Source: Sulfitobacter marinus (GTDB taxonomy: Bacteria > Pseudomonadota > Alphaproteobacteria > Rhodobacterales > Rhodobacteraceae). From it: a DNA stretch of 64,000 nt. How positions within the stretch are numbered: position 1 is the first letter of the stretch; each line of letters begins with the position of its first letter. The position numbers were made by a program, and so were the translations under genes. Positions 17,942 through 26,247 of the stretch are shown piece by piece. The notes beneath the pieces are model-generated. The model saw nothing but the letters and a program-made list of their open reading frames with translations, did no database searches and had not been told where the DNA came from. Location: assembly GCF_900116285.1 (NCBI RefSeq), contig NZ_FPAJ01000002.1, positions 62,001 to 126,000 on the forward strand, in the 5' to 3' direction.

Positions 17942-18880
17942 TTATGCGGGCTGTCTCGCTATGATTGGAACACTGTCTGCGACCTCGGATGTTTTGCTAA
18001 TTTCGTCTATGATCCATTGCCTGAACGCTGCAATTTGCGGGCGATCTTGTGCGGATTTCGGGCATAGGAACCAAAACCGTGCTCCGGTGTCCAGTGCTGC
18101 ATTATAGGGTGCGACCAGCCGGCCTTCGACCAAATCCTTGATGACGAGCGCGCGTCTGCCCAGCACCACCCCAACCCCTGCCAGTGCTGCATCCGTGGCA
18201 TGATCCGCTTGGGAAAACCTTGGTCCTAGTGCTGCAGGTGGGGCAAGGCCCATGGCGGCAAACCAGCTATTCCAATCCATCGGTGGGTCCAGAAAGGCAA
18301 TCGAATCATCTACAATCAAGGGTGCGTTCCGCAGGCTGGACGGTGTTGGATAGCGCGCCGCCATTTCCGGCGTCATGACCGGCGTCACCCATTCATCAGC
18401 GAGGGGCAGCGCATAGAGGTCTGGATCAACAGAGGCCCCAAACCGGAGCGCCACATCAATATTGTCGCGAGCAAGGTCCACTTTGCGCAGCGATGCCGAG
18501 AAGCGTAATTCGATTTCCGGGTGGGCTTGGGCAAAGTCGAAAAGCCGCGGTGCTAACCATTTGGCGGTGAATGCGGGGCCAGCTGTGACGGTAAGCGATT
18601 GATGGTCTTGGGTGCGCTGCGCCGCCCGCCATGCAGCGGCCAGCGTTTGAAACCCGTCTGTGGCACCCGGGGCAAGGGCAAGCCCGGCCTCGGTCAATTC
18701 GACAGCGCGGTTGAGTCGCCTGAAAAGCGGCGCGCCGAAATGCGCTTCAAGCGATTTGATCTGGAAGCTAAGGGCCGCTGGGGTGACGTTGAGTTCCGCG
18801 GCAGCGGCAGCAAAAGACAGGTTTCTTGCTGCGGCCTCAAAGGCGCGCAAAGCAGTCAAGGGGGGCAGGCGATCGGTCAT
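17942..18880 (-). CDS. LysR-family transcriptional regulator (GcvA-like)
   Basis: Protein of 312 residues. The N-terminal winged helix-turn-helix LPPLTALRAFEAAARNLSFAAAAAELNVTPAALSFQIK is the GcvA-type LysR head. The rest is the periplasmic-binding-like effector domain (SLTVTAGPAFTAKWLAPRL onward). The effector is unknown. It is transcribed divergently from a 42-residue peptide gene with 109 bases between the two starts, the classical place for LysR binding, so that peptide is its most likely target besides itself. Confidence 0.9.
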   Translation of the reverse strand: MTDRLPPLTALRAFEAAARNLSFAAAAAELNVTPAALSFQIKSLEAHFGAPLFRRLNRAVELTEAGLALAPGATDGFQTLAAAWRAAQRTQDHQSLTVTAGPAFTAKWLAPRLFDFAQAHPEIELRFSASLRKVDLARDNIDVALRFGASVDPDLYALPLADEWVTPVMTPEMAARYPTPSSLRNAPLIVDDSIAFLDPPMDWNSWFAAMGLAPPAALGPRFSQADHATDAALAGVGVVLGRRALVIKDLVEGRLVAPYNAALDTGARFWFLCPKSAQDRPQIAAFRQWIIDEISKTSEVADSVPIIARQPA

Positions 18881-18989
18881 ATCAGTTCAGTTTTACTTAT
18901 GTGAAAGAAAGAAAGTCTCGTTTGTAGATATGTCATCATAGGCCCATCTTAGACAAAGAACAGAAATTCTTGATATCAGGAGGCTGGAC

Positions 18990-19118
18990 ATGATCGAAGC
19001 AACAACAAACCGCGCAGCCCGCAACGCAATGGAAGAGGCCCACCGTGCACGGGCGCGTGCGACACTTGAGTTTTGGGGCTGGTTGTTCGGATCAGCTGAT
19101 AAGCCTAGAAAAAGCTGA
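18990..19118 (+). CDS. small peptide gene divergent from lysR (42 residues)
   Basis: ATG at 18990, perfect AGGAGG at 18978-18983, TGA ending at 19118. The product starts MIEATTNRAARNAMEEAHRAR and ends with a hydrophobic, Trp-rich segment LEFWGWLFG and a basic tail. That amphipathic character could suit membrane attachment. The strong ribosome site, its own terminator and the divergent LysR gene all support a real gene. I do not recognise a named family. Confidence 0.7.
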   Translation: MIEATTNRAARNAMEEAHRARARATLEFWGWLFGSADKPRKS

Positions 19119-19127
19119 GCGAAACGC

Positions 19128-19160
19128 AAAAAGGCCAGCGCATAATAGCACTGGCCTTTT
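19128..19160. terminator. bidirectional terminator between the peptide gene and phaB
   Basis: AAAAGGCCAG and CTGGCCTTTT form a 10-bp stem with A and T tracts on both sides. It can end the peptide gene transcript (plus strand) and the phaB transcript (minus strand, stop at 19182). Confidence 0.85.
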
Positions 19161-19181
19161 GCATTTTATCGGATGGTCGCA

Positions 19182-19904
19182 TTACGTAAGGTACTGCGCA
19201 CCGTTCGCTGTGATGGTGGACCCGTTGATAAAGCTGGAGTCATCTGCGGCCAGGAACACAACCGCGCGTGCGATGTCTTCTGGTTCACCCAATCGGCCAG
19301 CCGGAATCTGAGCAATAATCGATTCGCGGACTTTTTCAGGGACGGCCATGACCATGTCTGTGGCGATGTAGCCCGGGCAAATCGCGTTAGCGGTAATGCC
19401 TGCGCGCGCGCCTTCCTGAGCAAGGGATTTTACGATGCCAAGATCACCTGCCTTGGTGGCGGCATAGTTAACTTGCGCAAACTGACCCTTTTGCCCATTG
19501 ATCGAGCTGATGACCACAACGCGCCCGAATTTGCGTTCCCGCATGCCGGGCCATATCGGATGAATTGTGTTAAACACGCCCGTCAGGTTCGTGTTGATCA
19601 CCTCATGCCATTGATCTGGCGTCATTTTATGAAACGGTGCGTCGCGGGTAATGCCCGCGTTAGCAACGACAACCTCGATCGGGCCAAGGTCTGCTTCGAC
19701 TTTTGCGATGCCCGCCTTTGAGGCGTCGTAATCTGCGACGTCCCATTTATAAGTCTTGATGCCAGTGCTTTCGGTGAATTTTGCAGCGGCTTCATCGTTG
19801 CCTGCATAAGTGGCAGCTACGTGATAGCCGGCATCCTTGAGTGCTGTTGAAATGGCGGCACCGATCCCTCGGCTACCTCCGGTCACAAGTGCGACACGTG
19901 ACAT
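19182..19904 (-). CDS. phaB: acetoacetyl-CoA reductase
   Basis: NADPH-dependent short-chain dehydrogenase of 240 residues making (R)-3-hydroxybutyryl-CoA for polyhydroxybutyrate. The N-terminal cofactor motif is LVTGGSRGIGAAI (TGxxxGIG), NAGITRD lies near residue 88, the catalytic triad appears as SSINGQKGQ...YAATKAG (Ser, Tyr, Lys), and PGYIATDM follows. These agree closely with PhaB rather than FabG. It follows phaA (20083-21258) on the same strand but with a 178-base gap holding a hairpin and an exact TATAAT, so it probably also has its own promoter. The polymerase phaC is not in the window. Confidence 0.93.
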   Translation of the reverse strand: MSRVALVTGGSRGIGAAISTALKDAGYHVAATYAGNDEAAAKFTESTGIKTYKWDVADYDASKAGIAKVEADLGPIEVVVANAGITRDAPFHKMTPDQWHEVINTNLTGVFNTIHPIWPGMRERKFGRVVVISSINGQKGQFAQVNYAATKAGDLGIVKSLAQEGARAGITANAICPGYIATDMVMAVPEKVRESIIAQIPAGRLGEPEDIARAVVFLAADDSSFINGSTITANGAQYLT

Positions 19905-19953
19905 TGTTACCCCTTCCCTTGCGGCAATGTTGTTTCGTTTGCGATATCAATTT

Positions 19954-19968
19954 CGTAATTATATTACG
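19954..19968. promoter_or_regulatory. phaB promoter -10 inside a 15-bp inverted repeat
   Basis: CGTAAT-TAT-ATTACG is a perfect inverted repeat 50 bases before the phaB start. On the minus strand it contains an exact TATAAT (19963-19958), so a protein bound here would cover the -10 of a phaB promoter. The matching -35 is weak. The factor is unknown. Confidence 0.5.
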
Positions 19969-20046
19969 TACCCGATTGATAGGGCATCACATACGGACTT
20001 TGCAACCACTTTGGCAGGGTTTTGGGGAAATGATTTAGGAGAGTGG

Positions 20047-20074
20047 TGCACGGCGCATACTACTGCGCCGTGCA
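20047..20074. terminator. 11-bp perfect hairpin after phaA
   Basis: TGCACGGCGCA and TGCGCCGTGCA pair perfectly around a TACTAC loop, 9 bases beyond the phaA stop. There is no long T-run, so it could be a weak terminator or an mRNA-stabilising structure separating phaA from phaB expression. Confidence 0.65.
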
Positions 20075-20082
20075 AGCGTATA

Positions 20083-21258
20083 TTAGGGGCGTTCAAGGCA
20101 CATTGCGACGCCCATACCGCCACCGATACACAGGGTGGCAAGGCCCTTTTTCGCGCCGCGACGCTGCATTTCAAACAACAGCGTGTTTAGGATTCGCGCG
20201 CCGGATGCGCCGATTGGGTGGCCGATTGCAATGGCACCGCCATTTACGTTTACAATTTCCGGGTCCCAGCCCATGTCTTTGTTGACCGCGCAGGCTTGTG
20301 CGGCAAAGGCTTCGTTGGCCTCGACCAGGTCCAGATCTTCTGGCTTCCAGCCCGCTTTTTCCAACGCTTTGCGGGATGCGTAAATTGGTCCTGCCCCCAT
20401 GATGCTTGGGTCTAGGCCAACGGTTGCGTAGGATGCGATGCGTGCCAGCGGCGTTATGCCGCGCTTTTCTGCGTTATCCGCAGACATCAACAGGGCACCA
20501 GCGGCCCCATCGTTCAGGCCGGATGCGTTCGCGGCGGTGACCGATCCGTCCTTAGTGAAAGCGGGGCGCAGTTTTTGCATAGCTTCCATGGACGCGCCGT
20601 GGCGAATGTATTCATCGCTATCGACAACCGTTTCGCCTTTGCGGGTCTTGATCGTATAGGCCACGATTTCATCCGAGAATTTGCCCGCCTTTTGCGCCGC
20701 CTCAGCCTTGTTCTGAGAGCGGACGGCGAATTCGTCTTGTTGATCACGGCTGATCTGCCATTTTTCGGCGACGTTTTCAGCGGTTTGGCCCATATGATAG
20801 CCGTTGAACGCATCCCAGAGGCCATCTTTGATCATGGTATCAATGAACTGCATGTCGCCCATTTTCTGGCCGGGCCGCAGGTTTTGGGCGTGGGGGCTCA
20901 TGGACATGTTTTCCTGGCCACCGGCGGCAACAATATCCGCGTCGCCCAGTTGAATGTGTTGCGCGGCCAAGGCGACAGCACGCAGACCTGAGCCACACAC
21001 TTGGTTAATTGACCAAGCTGCGGATTCGATTGGTAATCCCGCGTTTACATGTGCCTGACGTGCGGGGTTTTGCCCCTGCGCAGCGGTGAGGACTTGACCC
21101 AGAATGGTCTCGGACACTTCAGATGCGTCAATTCCTGCGCGCGCTACAATCTCTTTCAAGACCGCCGCGCCCATGTCATGGGCTGGTGTGTTTGCAAAAG
21201 ATCCGTTGAAGCTGCCCACGGCTGTGCGCGCTGCGGATGCGATGACAACATTCGTCAT
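20083..21258 (-). CDS. phaA: acetyl-CoA C-acetyltransferase (beta-ketothiolase)
   Basis: Condenses two acetyl-CoA to acetoacetyl-CoA, the first step of PHB synthesis. The 391-residue protein has the nucleophile Cys in [10 protein letters not shown] (about residue 88), the catalytic His in [12 protein letters not shown] (about 347) and the second Cys in CIGGGMG (about 377). Length and motifs match biosynthetic thiolases. Located upstream of phaB on the same strand, with a PhaR-like box in its promoter. Confidence 0.94.
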   Translation of the reverse strand: MTNVVIASAARTAVGSFNGSFANTPAHDMGAAVLKEIVARAGIDASEVSETILGQVLTAAQGQNPARQAHVNAGLPIESAAWSINQVCGSGLRAVALAAQHIQLGDADIVAAGGQENMSMSPHAQNLRPGQKMGDMQFIDTMIKDGLWDAFNGYHMGQTAENVAEKWQISRDQQDEFAVRSQNKAEAAQKAGKFSDEIVAYTIKTRKGETVVDSDEYIRHGASMEAMQKLRPAFTKDGSVTAANASGLNDGAAGALLMSADNAEKRGITPLARIASYATVGLDPSIMGAGPIYASRKALEKAGWKPEDLDLVEANEAFAAQACAVNKDMGWDPEIVNVNGGAIAIGHPIGASGARILNTLLFEMQRRGAKKGLATLCIGGGMGVAMCLERP

Positions 21259-21333
21259 GTGTATTCCCTCAGGTTATTGACCAACGGGGTACCTCTCGCA
21301 GAGCATCTGCGATCCCCTAGCCTTCTACGATCA

Positions 21334-21362
21334 GATATACTGCATCGCAGCACAAGCGGCAA
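21334..21362 (-). promoter_or_regulatory. phaA promoter with PhaR-type CTGC-N3-GCAG box
   Basis: Minus strand: -35 TTGCCG (21362-21357), 17-bp spacer, -10 TATATC (21339-21334). The palindrome CTGC-ATC-GCAG at 21340-21350 sits in the spacer against the -10. CTGC-N3-GCAG is the motif reported for the PHB-sensing repressor PhaR in Rhodobacter, so repression released by PHB is likely. A second small hairpin CGCAGA-GCA-TCTGCG lies at 21297-21311 in the leader. Confidence 0.6.
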
Positions 21363-21373
21363 TCTTGACGTGT

Positions 21374-22216
21374 TTAACCTGATTTTTGCTTGTCAGGGTT
21401 GATTGCCCAATAGGGCCGCGTGGTCGGGCCCCCAAATAGATACCCTTGCTGGCAATCGACACCCAACTGGCGCAAGACTTCGCAGTCTTCCTCGTTTTCG
21501 ACCTGTTCGGCGACGGTTACCATGTCAAAATTTTCGGCGATTGATACCATCACGGTGATCAATGCACGATTCTCAGGATTTTTTGAAATCCCCCGCGTGA
21601 ACTGTCCGTCGATTTTCAAGATATCAAAGTATAGCTCTTTGAAGTAGCGGATTGCGGTATATCCGGAACCGAAATTGTCCAAGGCAAAGCACACGCCCTG
21701 ATCTTGCATGCGGTTAATGAAATCGGCCACGAGCTCTGGCATCAGCATGGCCGATTGTTCGCTGATCTCAAGGATCAGCCGTTCCCCGAGTGTCGGATCG
21801 CGTGACAGCCATCTTTGCATCATGTTGGTCCACGCCTTGAACCCGATTGACCGGGCGGACATGTTGATCGATACGCGCAAATTCGGGTTATGCTGCAATG
21901 CCATCATCCCGGCGCGTAGGGACAGGACATCGATTTCGCGGCCAAGCTGGGTCGTCTCAACCACGGGCATGAAATCGCGGGCAGGGATGACGCGGCCAGT
22001 CGGGTCAAGCACGCGAATAAGCCCTTCGTAGAATGCAATGCTTTTGCTGGACATATCGCGTATGACCGGCTGGTAAGCCATCAACGTCTGCTTGTGTTCG
22101 ACTGCATCCCGGACCATGGAAATGGTCGATTTGTCGCGCTGTGTCACCGCATACTGCAGCGGGTTTTCGCCGCCCTGTGGAAGGTTGGCGAAGCGATGTT
22201 TGGACCGCTGTTGCAC
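21374..22216 (-). CDS. EAL-domain protein (c-di-GMP phosphodiesterase or sensor)
   Basis: Protein of 280 residues that is almost only an EAL domain; no GGDEF, membrane helix or sensor domain. Motifs: YEGLIR (EGL in place of EAL, Glu kept), SINMSARS (Asn kept), ILEISEQS (Glu kept), LDNFGSGYT (DN where active enzymes usually have DD), LKIDGQF (Lys kept) and AEQVENEED (Glu kept). Most metal and catalytic residues are therefore present but the second Asp is Asn, so activity may be reduced or it may only bind c-di-GMP. The domain covers residues about 35-270. Confidence 0.88.
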   Translation of the reverse strand: MQQRSKHRFANLPQGGENPLQYAVTQRDKSTISMVRDAVEHKQTLMAYQPVIRDMSSKSIAFYEGLIRVLDPTGRVIPARDFMPVVETTQLGREIDVLSLRAGMMALQHNPNLRVSINMSARSIGFKAWTNMMQRWLSRDPTLGERLILEISEQSAMLMPELVADFINRMQDQGVCFALDNFGSGYTAIRYFKELYFDILKIDGQFTRGISKNPENRALITVMVSIAENFDMVTVAEQVENEEDCEVLRQLGVDCQQGYLFGGPTTRPYWAINPDKQKSG

Positions 22217-22300
22217 GTTGCAGATTCCTTTTGCCCTCGCGTATTCTTGCGTTAATGCATGATGTTTTCATAAGGGCGGGTTAAACGGTCAATGAAAGTC

Positions 22301-22314
22301 TATTTGTACAAATA
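22301..22314. promoter_or_regulatory. 14-bp perfect palindrome upstream of tag
   Basis: TATTTGTACAAATA lies 31 bases before the tag start and 85 bases before the divergent EAL gene start. It is a perfect palindrome in an AT-rich stretch that probably holds a promoter, so it is a candidate operator. It does not match the alphaproteobacterial LexA box (GTTC/GAAC type). Confidence 0.4.
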
Positions 22315-22345
22315 ATTGCAGGCCACCTTGGCCAACTGAAAAGGG

Positions 22346-22924
22346 ATGAATATGCAGCGTTGCGATTGGGCCGGCCCGGAGCAGATCTACCTTGATTATC
22401 ATGACACTGATTGGGGTGTGCCCGAATACGACAGTCGTGCGTTATGGGAAAAACTTGTGCTTGATGGGTTTCAGGCTGGGCTAAGCTGGATCACAATTCT
22501 TAAAAAACGAGAGAACTTTCGCGAAGCATTCGCCGGATTTGACCCGAATGTCATCGCAGACTGGGGCGATGCCGAGGTCGAAACATTACTGCAAAACCCA
22601 GGCATTATCCGCCATCGCGGCAAGATCGAAGCGACGATTACCAATGCCCGTGTGTGGCAGAAGATCGAGGCTCGGGAAGGGTTTGATACGTATCTGTGGA
22701 ACTACGTCGGCGGGTCACCTTTGCAAAACTGTTTTGCGTCTCAGGCCGATGTACCGCCGTCGACTACGCTGTCGGCACAGATATCGAAAGACCTCAAGAA
22801 AGAAGGGTTCAAATTCTGTGGCCCCACGATCGTCTATGCGTTCATGGAAGCCGTTGGTATGGTGAACGATCACTTAGTGACTTGCCATCGACATGACGTA
22901 GTCGCGTCGATGGTAAAGAAATAG
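22346..22924 (+). CDS. tag: DNA-3-methyladenine glycosylase I
   Basis: Base-excision enzyme removing 3-methyladenine, 192 residues. It starts MQRCDWAGPEQIYLDYHDTDWGVP (the zinc Cys is at residue 6 and the DWG motif follows). It continues LWEKLVLDGFQAGLSWITILKKRENFREAF and GFKFCGPTIVYAFMEAVGMVNDHL, and ends with the zinc ligands of TCHRH. All hallmarks of Tag are present. ATG 22346 or the ATG two codons later may be used. Convergent with the desaturase gene, 18 bases apart. Confidence 0.95.
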   Translation: MNMQRCDWAGPEQIYLDYHDTDWGVPEYDSRALWEKLVLDGFQAGLSWITILKKRENFREAFAGFDPNVIADWGDAEVETLLQNPGIIRHRGKIEATITNARVWQKIEAREGFDTYLWNYVGGSPLQNCFASQADVPPSTTLSAQISKDLKKEGFKFCGPTIVYAFMEAVGMVNDHLVTCHRHDVVASMVKK

Positions 22925-22942
22925 CGTGTTGCCGCAGTGGCG

Positions 22943-23974
22943 CTATTTTGCCTTTCGCGCCTGGGCGAATGACAGCAGTCTTTTGCTGCTTTCATCCCAC
23001 AAATGCAGGCGCGCATTTGCAAAGCTTTCGCGCAAGGTCAGTGTATTGATCTGGGCAAGGGCGGTATGATCTTTTAACACTTCGGGCAGGCGGTAAAACG
23101 GGATCCTGCTGTACAAATGGTGCACGTGATGGATGCCGATATTAGCGCTAAGCCATTGCAAAGGGGCGGGAAGTTTATAATGGGAACTGCCGTTCAGCGC
23201 CGCCTCGTGAATGTCCCACGTGGGGTCTACATCCCATAGGGTCGTTTCAAATTGATGTTGGACGTAGAACAACCAGACGCCTGCAGTCGCCGCCAATAGG
23301 GTTGTGGGCAGGAAGATCAGCAAGATGGGTTTCACGCCGCCAAAGTAAAACACGATGGAAAGCGCCACGAGGATTGCGGCGTTGGTGCACATCGCGCTGA
23401 CCCAGTAGCGCGCGTGTTTGGTCAACCCCATTGGAACCCGTTGTTGGATAAAGAACAGGTACAACGGCCCCAAGCCAAACAGCACCAGCGGGTGGCGATA
23501 TAGGCGGTAATACAGACGCTTTTTGGGGCTAAGGGCGCGGTATTCGGCTACCGTTAGCGTGTCGATATCCCCGATGCCGCGGCGGGATAGATTGCCGGAT
23601 GTGCTATGATGCATCGAATGCGAGCGTTTCCAGACGTCATAAGGTGTCAGCGTCAAAACACCCAACACACGGCCCAGCCAGTCGCTAAGGGACCGGTTGG
23701 AATAAAACGCATAGTGGCCACAATCATGCTGGATGGCGAACAAACGTAGCAAAAACGCCGCGTTGCAGACCGAGATAGCAAGCGTGAGCCAAGGCGTGAT
23801 GGACAATGATGCCCACGCCAAAGACCACAACGCGATAAATGGCACGACCGTCACCGCGAGCTCGAAAGTGCTTCTTACAGCATCGGGATCACGGTAGTTC
23901 GAAAGGACCTTGATCCAGTCGCGCGCCGGAATGGCGTTCGCGGATTGCCCGAAAACTTTGGAATCGTCGTTCAT
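22943..23974 (-). CDS. membrane fatty acid desaturase
   Basis: Protein of 343 residues from the ATG at 23974; the open frame continues upstream to 24040 without conservation. Three His boxes of the di-iron desaturases are seen: HDCGH (about residue 87), HSMHH (about 121) and HHVHH (about 285), with membrane helices before and after the first box. The layout is that of acyl-lipid delta-12/omega-6-like desaturases, which introduce double bases in membrane lipids' acyl chains (double bonds), often in response to cold. The exact position cannot be told from sequence. Confidence 0.88.
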   Translation of the reverse strand: MNDDSKVFGQSANAIPARDWIKVLSNYRDPDAVRSTFELAVTVVPFIALWSLAWASLSITPWLTLAISVCNAAFLLRLFAIQHDCGHYAFYSNRSLSDWLGRVLGVLTLTPYDVWKRSHSMHHSTSGNLSRRGIGDIDTLTVAEYRALSPKKRLYYRLYRHPLVLFGLGPLYLFFIQQRVPMGLTKHARYWVSAMCTNAAILVALSIVFYFGGVKPILLIFLPTTLLAATAGVWLFYVQHQFETTLWDVDPTWDIHEAALNGSSHYKLPAPLQWLSANIGIHHVHHLYSRIPFYRLPEVLKDHTALAQINTLTLRESFANARLHLWDESSKRLLSFAQARKAK

Positions 23975-24371
23975 ATGCCTGCTTTTCTTATTATTTTCCC
24001 CGCCGCCTTGATAAACGAATGTGCGATTTAGACAACGCATAAAAACTGGGCGTAAATACGGTGCAGCCCCAAGGGAGACCTATTGCTACTTTGACGCAGT
24101 AGCAGGGCAATCCCTAATGCCGGCGACCGTAAGGGTTATTTGGCTAATACATCGTTAATTGGATGGTAAATCGGATCGATTGGGGCGGGCGACTACGTCA
24201 AAGCCGCCTTTGGCCCCATATTCAAACTTCTCGCATTGACTCCGCGCTGAACCCTCGTATAAGCGCGGCTTCATTGGTGTTGGTGGACCCTGCAAGGGGA
24301 ACCCTGTCAGGCATTGCGCCAGAGGACAACGCCCTTTACCGCCCGCAAGGGCCATAAAAAGGAGAACAGCC
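23975..24371. other. 397-base gene-free stretch before rpsD
   Basis: Between the divergent desaturase and rpsD starts. No open frame with a ribosome site, tRNA or known riboswitch motif was found. It holds the rpsD promoter (24236-24263) and a roughly 100-base rpsD leader. AT-rich runs at 23980-24060 may hold the desaturase promoter. Confidence 0.6.
24236..24263 (+). promoter_or_regulatory. sigma70-type promoter of rpsD
   Basis: TTGACT (24236-24241), 16-bp spacer, TATAAG (24258-24263). The leader to the GTG start would be about 100 bases, room for the autogenous S4 control known in other bacteria, though no specific structure was identified. Confidence 0.65.
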
Positions 24372-24992
24372 GTGACTAAACGCACCGCTGCCAAGCACAA
24401 AATTGACCGCCGCATGGGCGAAAACATCTGGGGCCGTCCAAAATCCCCAGTAAACCGTCGCGAATATGGCCCCGGCCAGCACGGTCAGCGCCGCAAGGGC
24501 AAGATTTCCGACTTCGGTATCCAGTTGCGCGCCAAGCAGAAGCTCAAGGGCTACTACGGCGACCTGACCGAAAAGCAGTTCCGCCGCATCTACGGTGAAG
24601 CCGAGCGCGTAAAAGGCGATACAGGTGAAAACCTGATCGGTCTGCTCGAGCGTCGTTTGGACGCGGTTGTGTACCGTGCCAAGTTCGTTGCGACCGTTTT
24701 CGCCGCGCGCCAGTTCGTGAACCACGGCCACGTCAAAGTGAACGGCAAGAAGGTTAACATCCCTTCCTACCGCGTAAAAGAAGGTGACGTGATCGAAGTG
24801 CGTGACCGTTCCAAGCAGATGACAGCATTGCTGGAAGCCACTCAACTGGCCGAGCGTGACGTTCCTGATTACATGGAAGTTGACCACTCCAAGATGACAG
24901 CGACATTTGTGCGCACCCCAACTTTGGGTGACGTGCCATACCCTGTCATGATGGAACCGAACCTCGTGGTCGAATTCTACGCGAAGAACTAA
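24372..24992 (+). CDS. rpsD: 30S ribosomal protein S4
   Basis: Primary 16S-binding protein and early assembly factor of the small subunit, 206 residues. GTG start with AAGGAGAA upstream (24359-24366). It shows the S4 N-terminal domain ([28 protein letters not shown]) and the S4 RNA-binding domain [35 protein letters not shown] (about residues 94-130). Monocistronic here, as usual in Rhodobacterales, and not in the alpha operon. Codon use is that of a highly expressed gene. A 15-bp terminator follows. Confidence 0.97.
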   Translation: MTKRTAAKHKIDRRMGENIWGRPKSPVNRREYGPGQHGQRRKGKISDFGIQLRAKQKLKGYYGDLTEKQFRRIYGEAERVKGDTGENLIGLLERRLDAVVYRAKFVATVFAARQFVNHGHVKVNGKKVNIPSYRVKEGDVIEVRDRSKQMTALLEATQLAERDVPDYMEVDHSKMTATFVRTPTLGDVPYPVMMEPNLVVEFYAKN

Positions 24993-25014
24993 GGTTCCTC
25001 GCATATCTATTGCC

Positions 25015-25052
25015 AAGGGGCCGCGCTGGAGAATACCGGCGCGGCCCTTTTC
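25015..25052 (+). terminator. rho-independent terminator after rpsD
   Basis: AAGGGGCCGCGCTGG and CCGGCGCGGCCCTT form a 15-bp GC-rich stem (two G-T pairs) around AGAATA, followed by TTTT. Confidence 0.9.
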
Positions 25053-25055
25053 CGT

Positions 25056-25084
25056 TTGATCAAGGTGCAGGCGTCGGGCATATC
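25056..25084 (+). promoter_or_regulatory. candidate promoter of hisC-tyrC operon
   Basis: TTGATC (25056-25061), 17-bp spacer, CATATC (25079-25084), 80 bases before the hisC start. The -10 is a partial match only. Confidence 0.35.
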
Positions 25085-25163
25085 CCAAGTGACGCGGGGC
25101 CAACATCATAGGTGGCGCTGACTAGGGTGCGGGTCTATGGTCCGCCCGACAGGAGATTAACAG

Positions 25164-26246
25164 ATGAAAACCGCAATTCGTCCCCAACCCGGCATTATGG
25201 ACATCGACCTTTACCAGGGCGGGGCGTCGCATGTTGACGGGCTTGATAACGTGATCAAGCTGAGCTCGAATGAAAACCCGCTCGGGCCATCCGAGGCCGC
25301 GATCAAAGCGTTTCGCGACGCGTCCTACGATCTGCACCGATACCCTACGTCTGATCACAGCCGTCTGCGTCAGGCGATTGCCGGGGTTCACGGGTTGGAC
25401 GCGGGCCGCATTATTTGTGGTGCCGGTTCGGACGAGATCATCGCCTTTCTCTGTCAGGCGTATTCCGGCGAAGGTACAGAGGTGCTGCACACCGAACATG
25501 GCTTTGGCATGTACCGCATTTCCGCCCTCGCGAACGGGGCAACTCCGGTCGAGGTCAAGGAAAACGAACGCGTCACAGATGTGGATGCGTTGTTGGCGGG
25601 CTGTACCGACAAAACCCGGCTGGTGTTCATCGCCAACCCCAACAACCCGACGGGCACAATGATCGGCCTAAGCGAGATTGAGCGGCTGGCGAATGGCATT
25701 CCAAAGCAGGCCATTCTGGTGCTTGATGGTGCCTATGCCGAATATGTCGAAGGGTATGACGGTGGTGCAGCGCTGGTTGATGCGCATGAAAACATCGTCA
25801 TGACACGGACGTTCTCAAAGCTTTACGGCTTGGGCGGTTTACGCGTCGGCTGGGGTTATGGGCCTGCGCATATTATTGATGTGCTGAACCGCGTGCGGGG
25901 ACCGTTTAACCTGTCCCAAGCGGCCGTGAATGCCGCCGAAGCCGCGATAAAAGACGTCGCTTACGCCGACCATTGCCGGATCGAGAACGCGCGCTGGCGA
26001 AACTGGATGGCCGATGCTTTGGCTGAAATTGGCGTGCCGTCGGATGTCTCTTGTGCCAATTTCATTCTTGCGCGGTTCAAATCAAAATCAGAGGCCGAAG
26101 CCTGTGATGAGTATCTGAAAACCCAAGGGCTAATTGTGCGCCGTGTGGTGGGCTACAAGCTGCCATCCTGTCTGCGGATTACCGTGGGTGACGAAAGCGC
26201 ATGCCGCCGTGTCGTCCATGCCATCCGCCAGTTTAAAGGCGATTGA
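25164..26246 (+). CDS. hisC: histidinol-phosphate aminotransferase
   Basis: PLP enzyme of histidine synthesis, 360 residues; family members also transaminate aromatic keto acids. Seen: [12 protein letters not shown] near residue 32, NPNNPTGT near 155, LDGAYAEY near 187, the PLP lysine in [16 protein letters not shown] (about residue 218), and the C-terminal RITVGDES. It is followed one base later by tyrC, which suggests a second role in the phenylalanine/tyrosine branch as found in several bacteria that carry hisC and tyrC together. Confidence 0.95.
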   Translation: MKTAIRPQPGIMDIDLYQGGASHVDGLDNVIKLSSNENPLGPSEAAIKAFRDASYDLHRYPTSDHSRLRQAIAGVHGLDAGRIICGAGSDEIIAFLCQAYSGEGTEVLHTEHGFGMYRISALANGATPVEVKENERVTDVDALLAGCTDKTRLVFIANPNNPTGTMIGLSEIERLANGIPKQAILVLDGAYAEYVEGYDGGAALVDAHENIVMTRTFSKLYGLGGLRVGWGYGPAHIIDVLNRVRGPFNLSQAAVNAAEAAIKDVAYADHCRIENARWRNWMADALAEIGVPSDVSCANFILARFKSKSEAEACDEYLKTQGLIVRRVVGYKLPSCLRITVGDESACRRVVHAIRQFKGD

Positions 26247-26247
26247 T

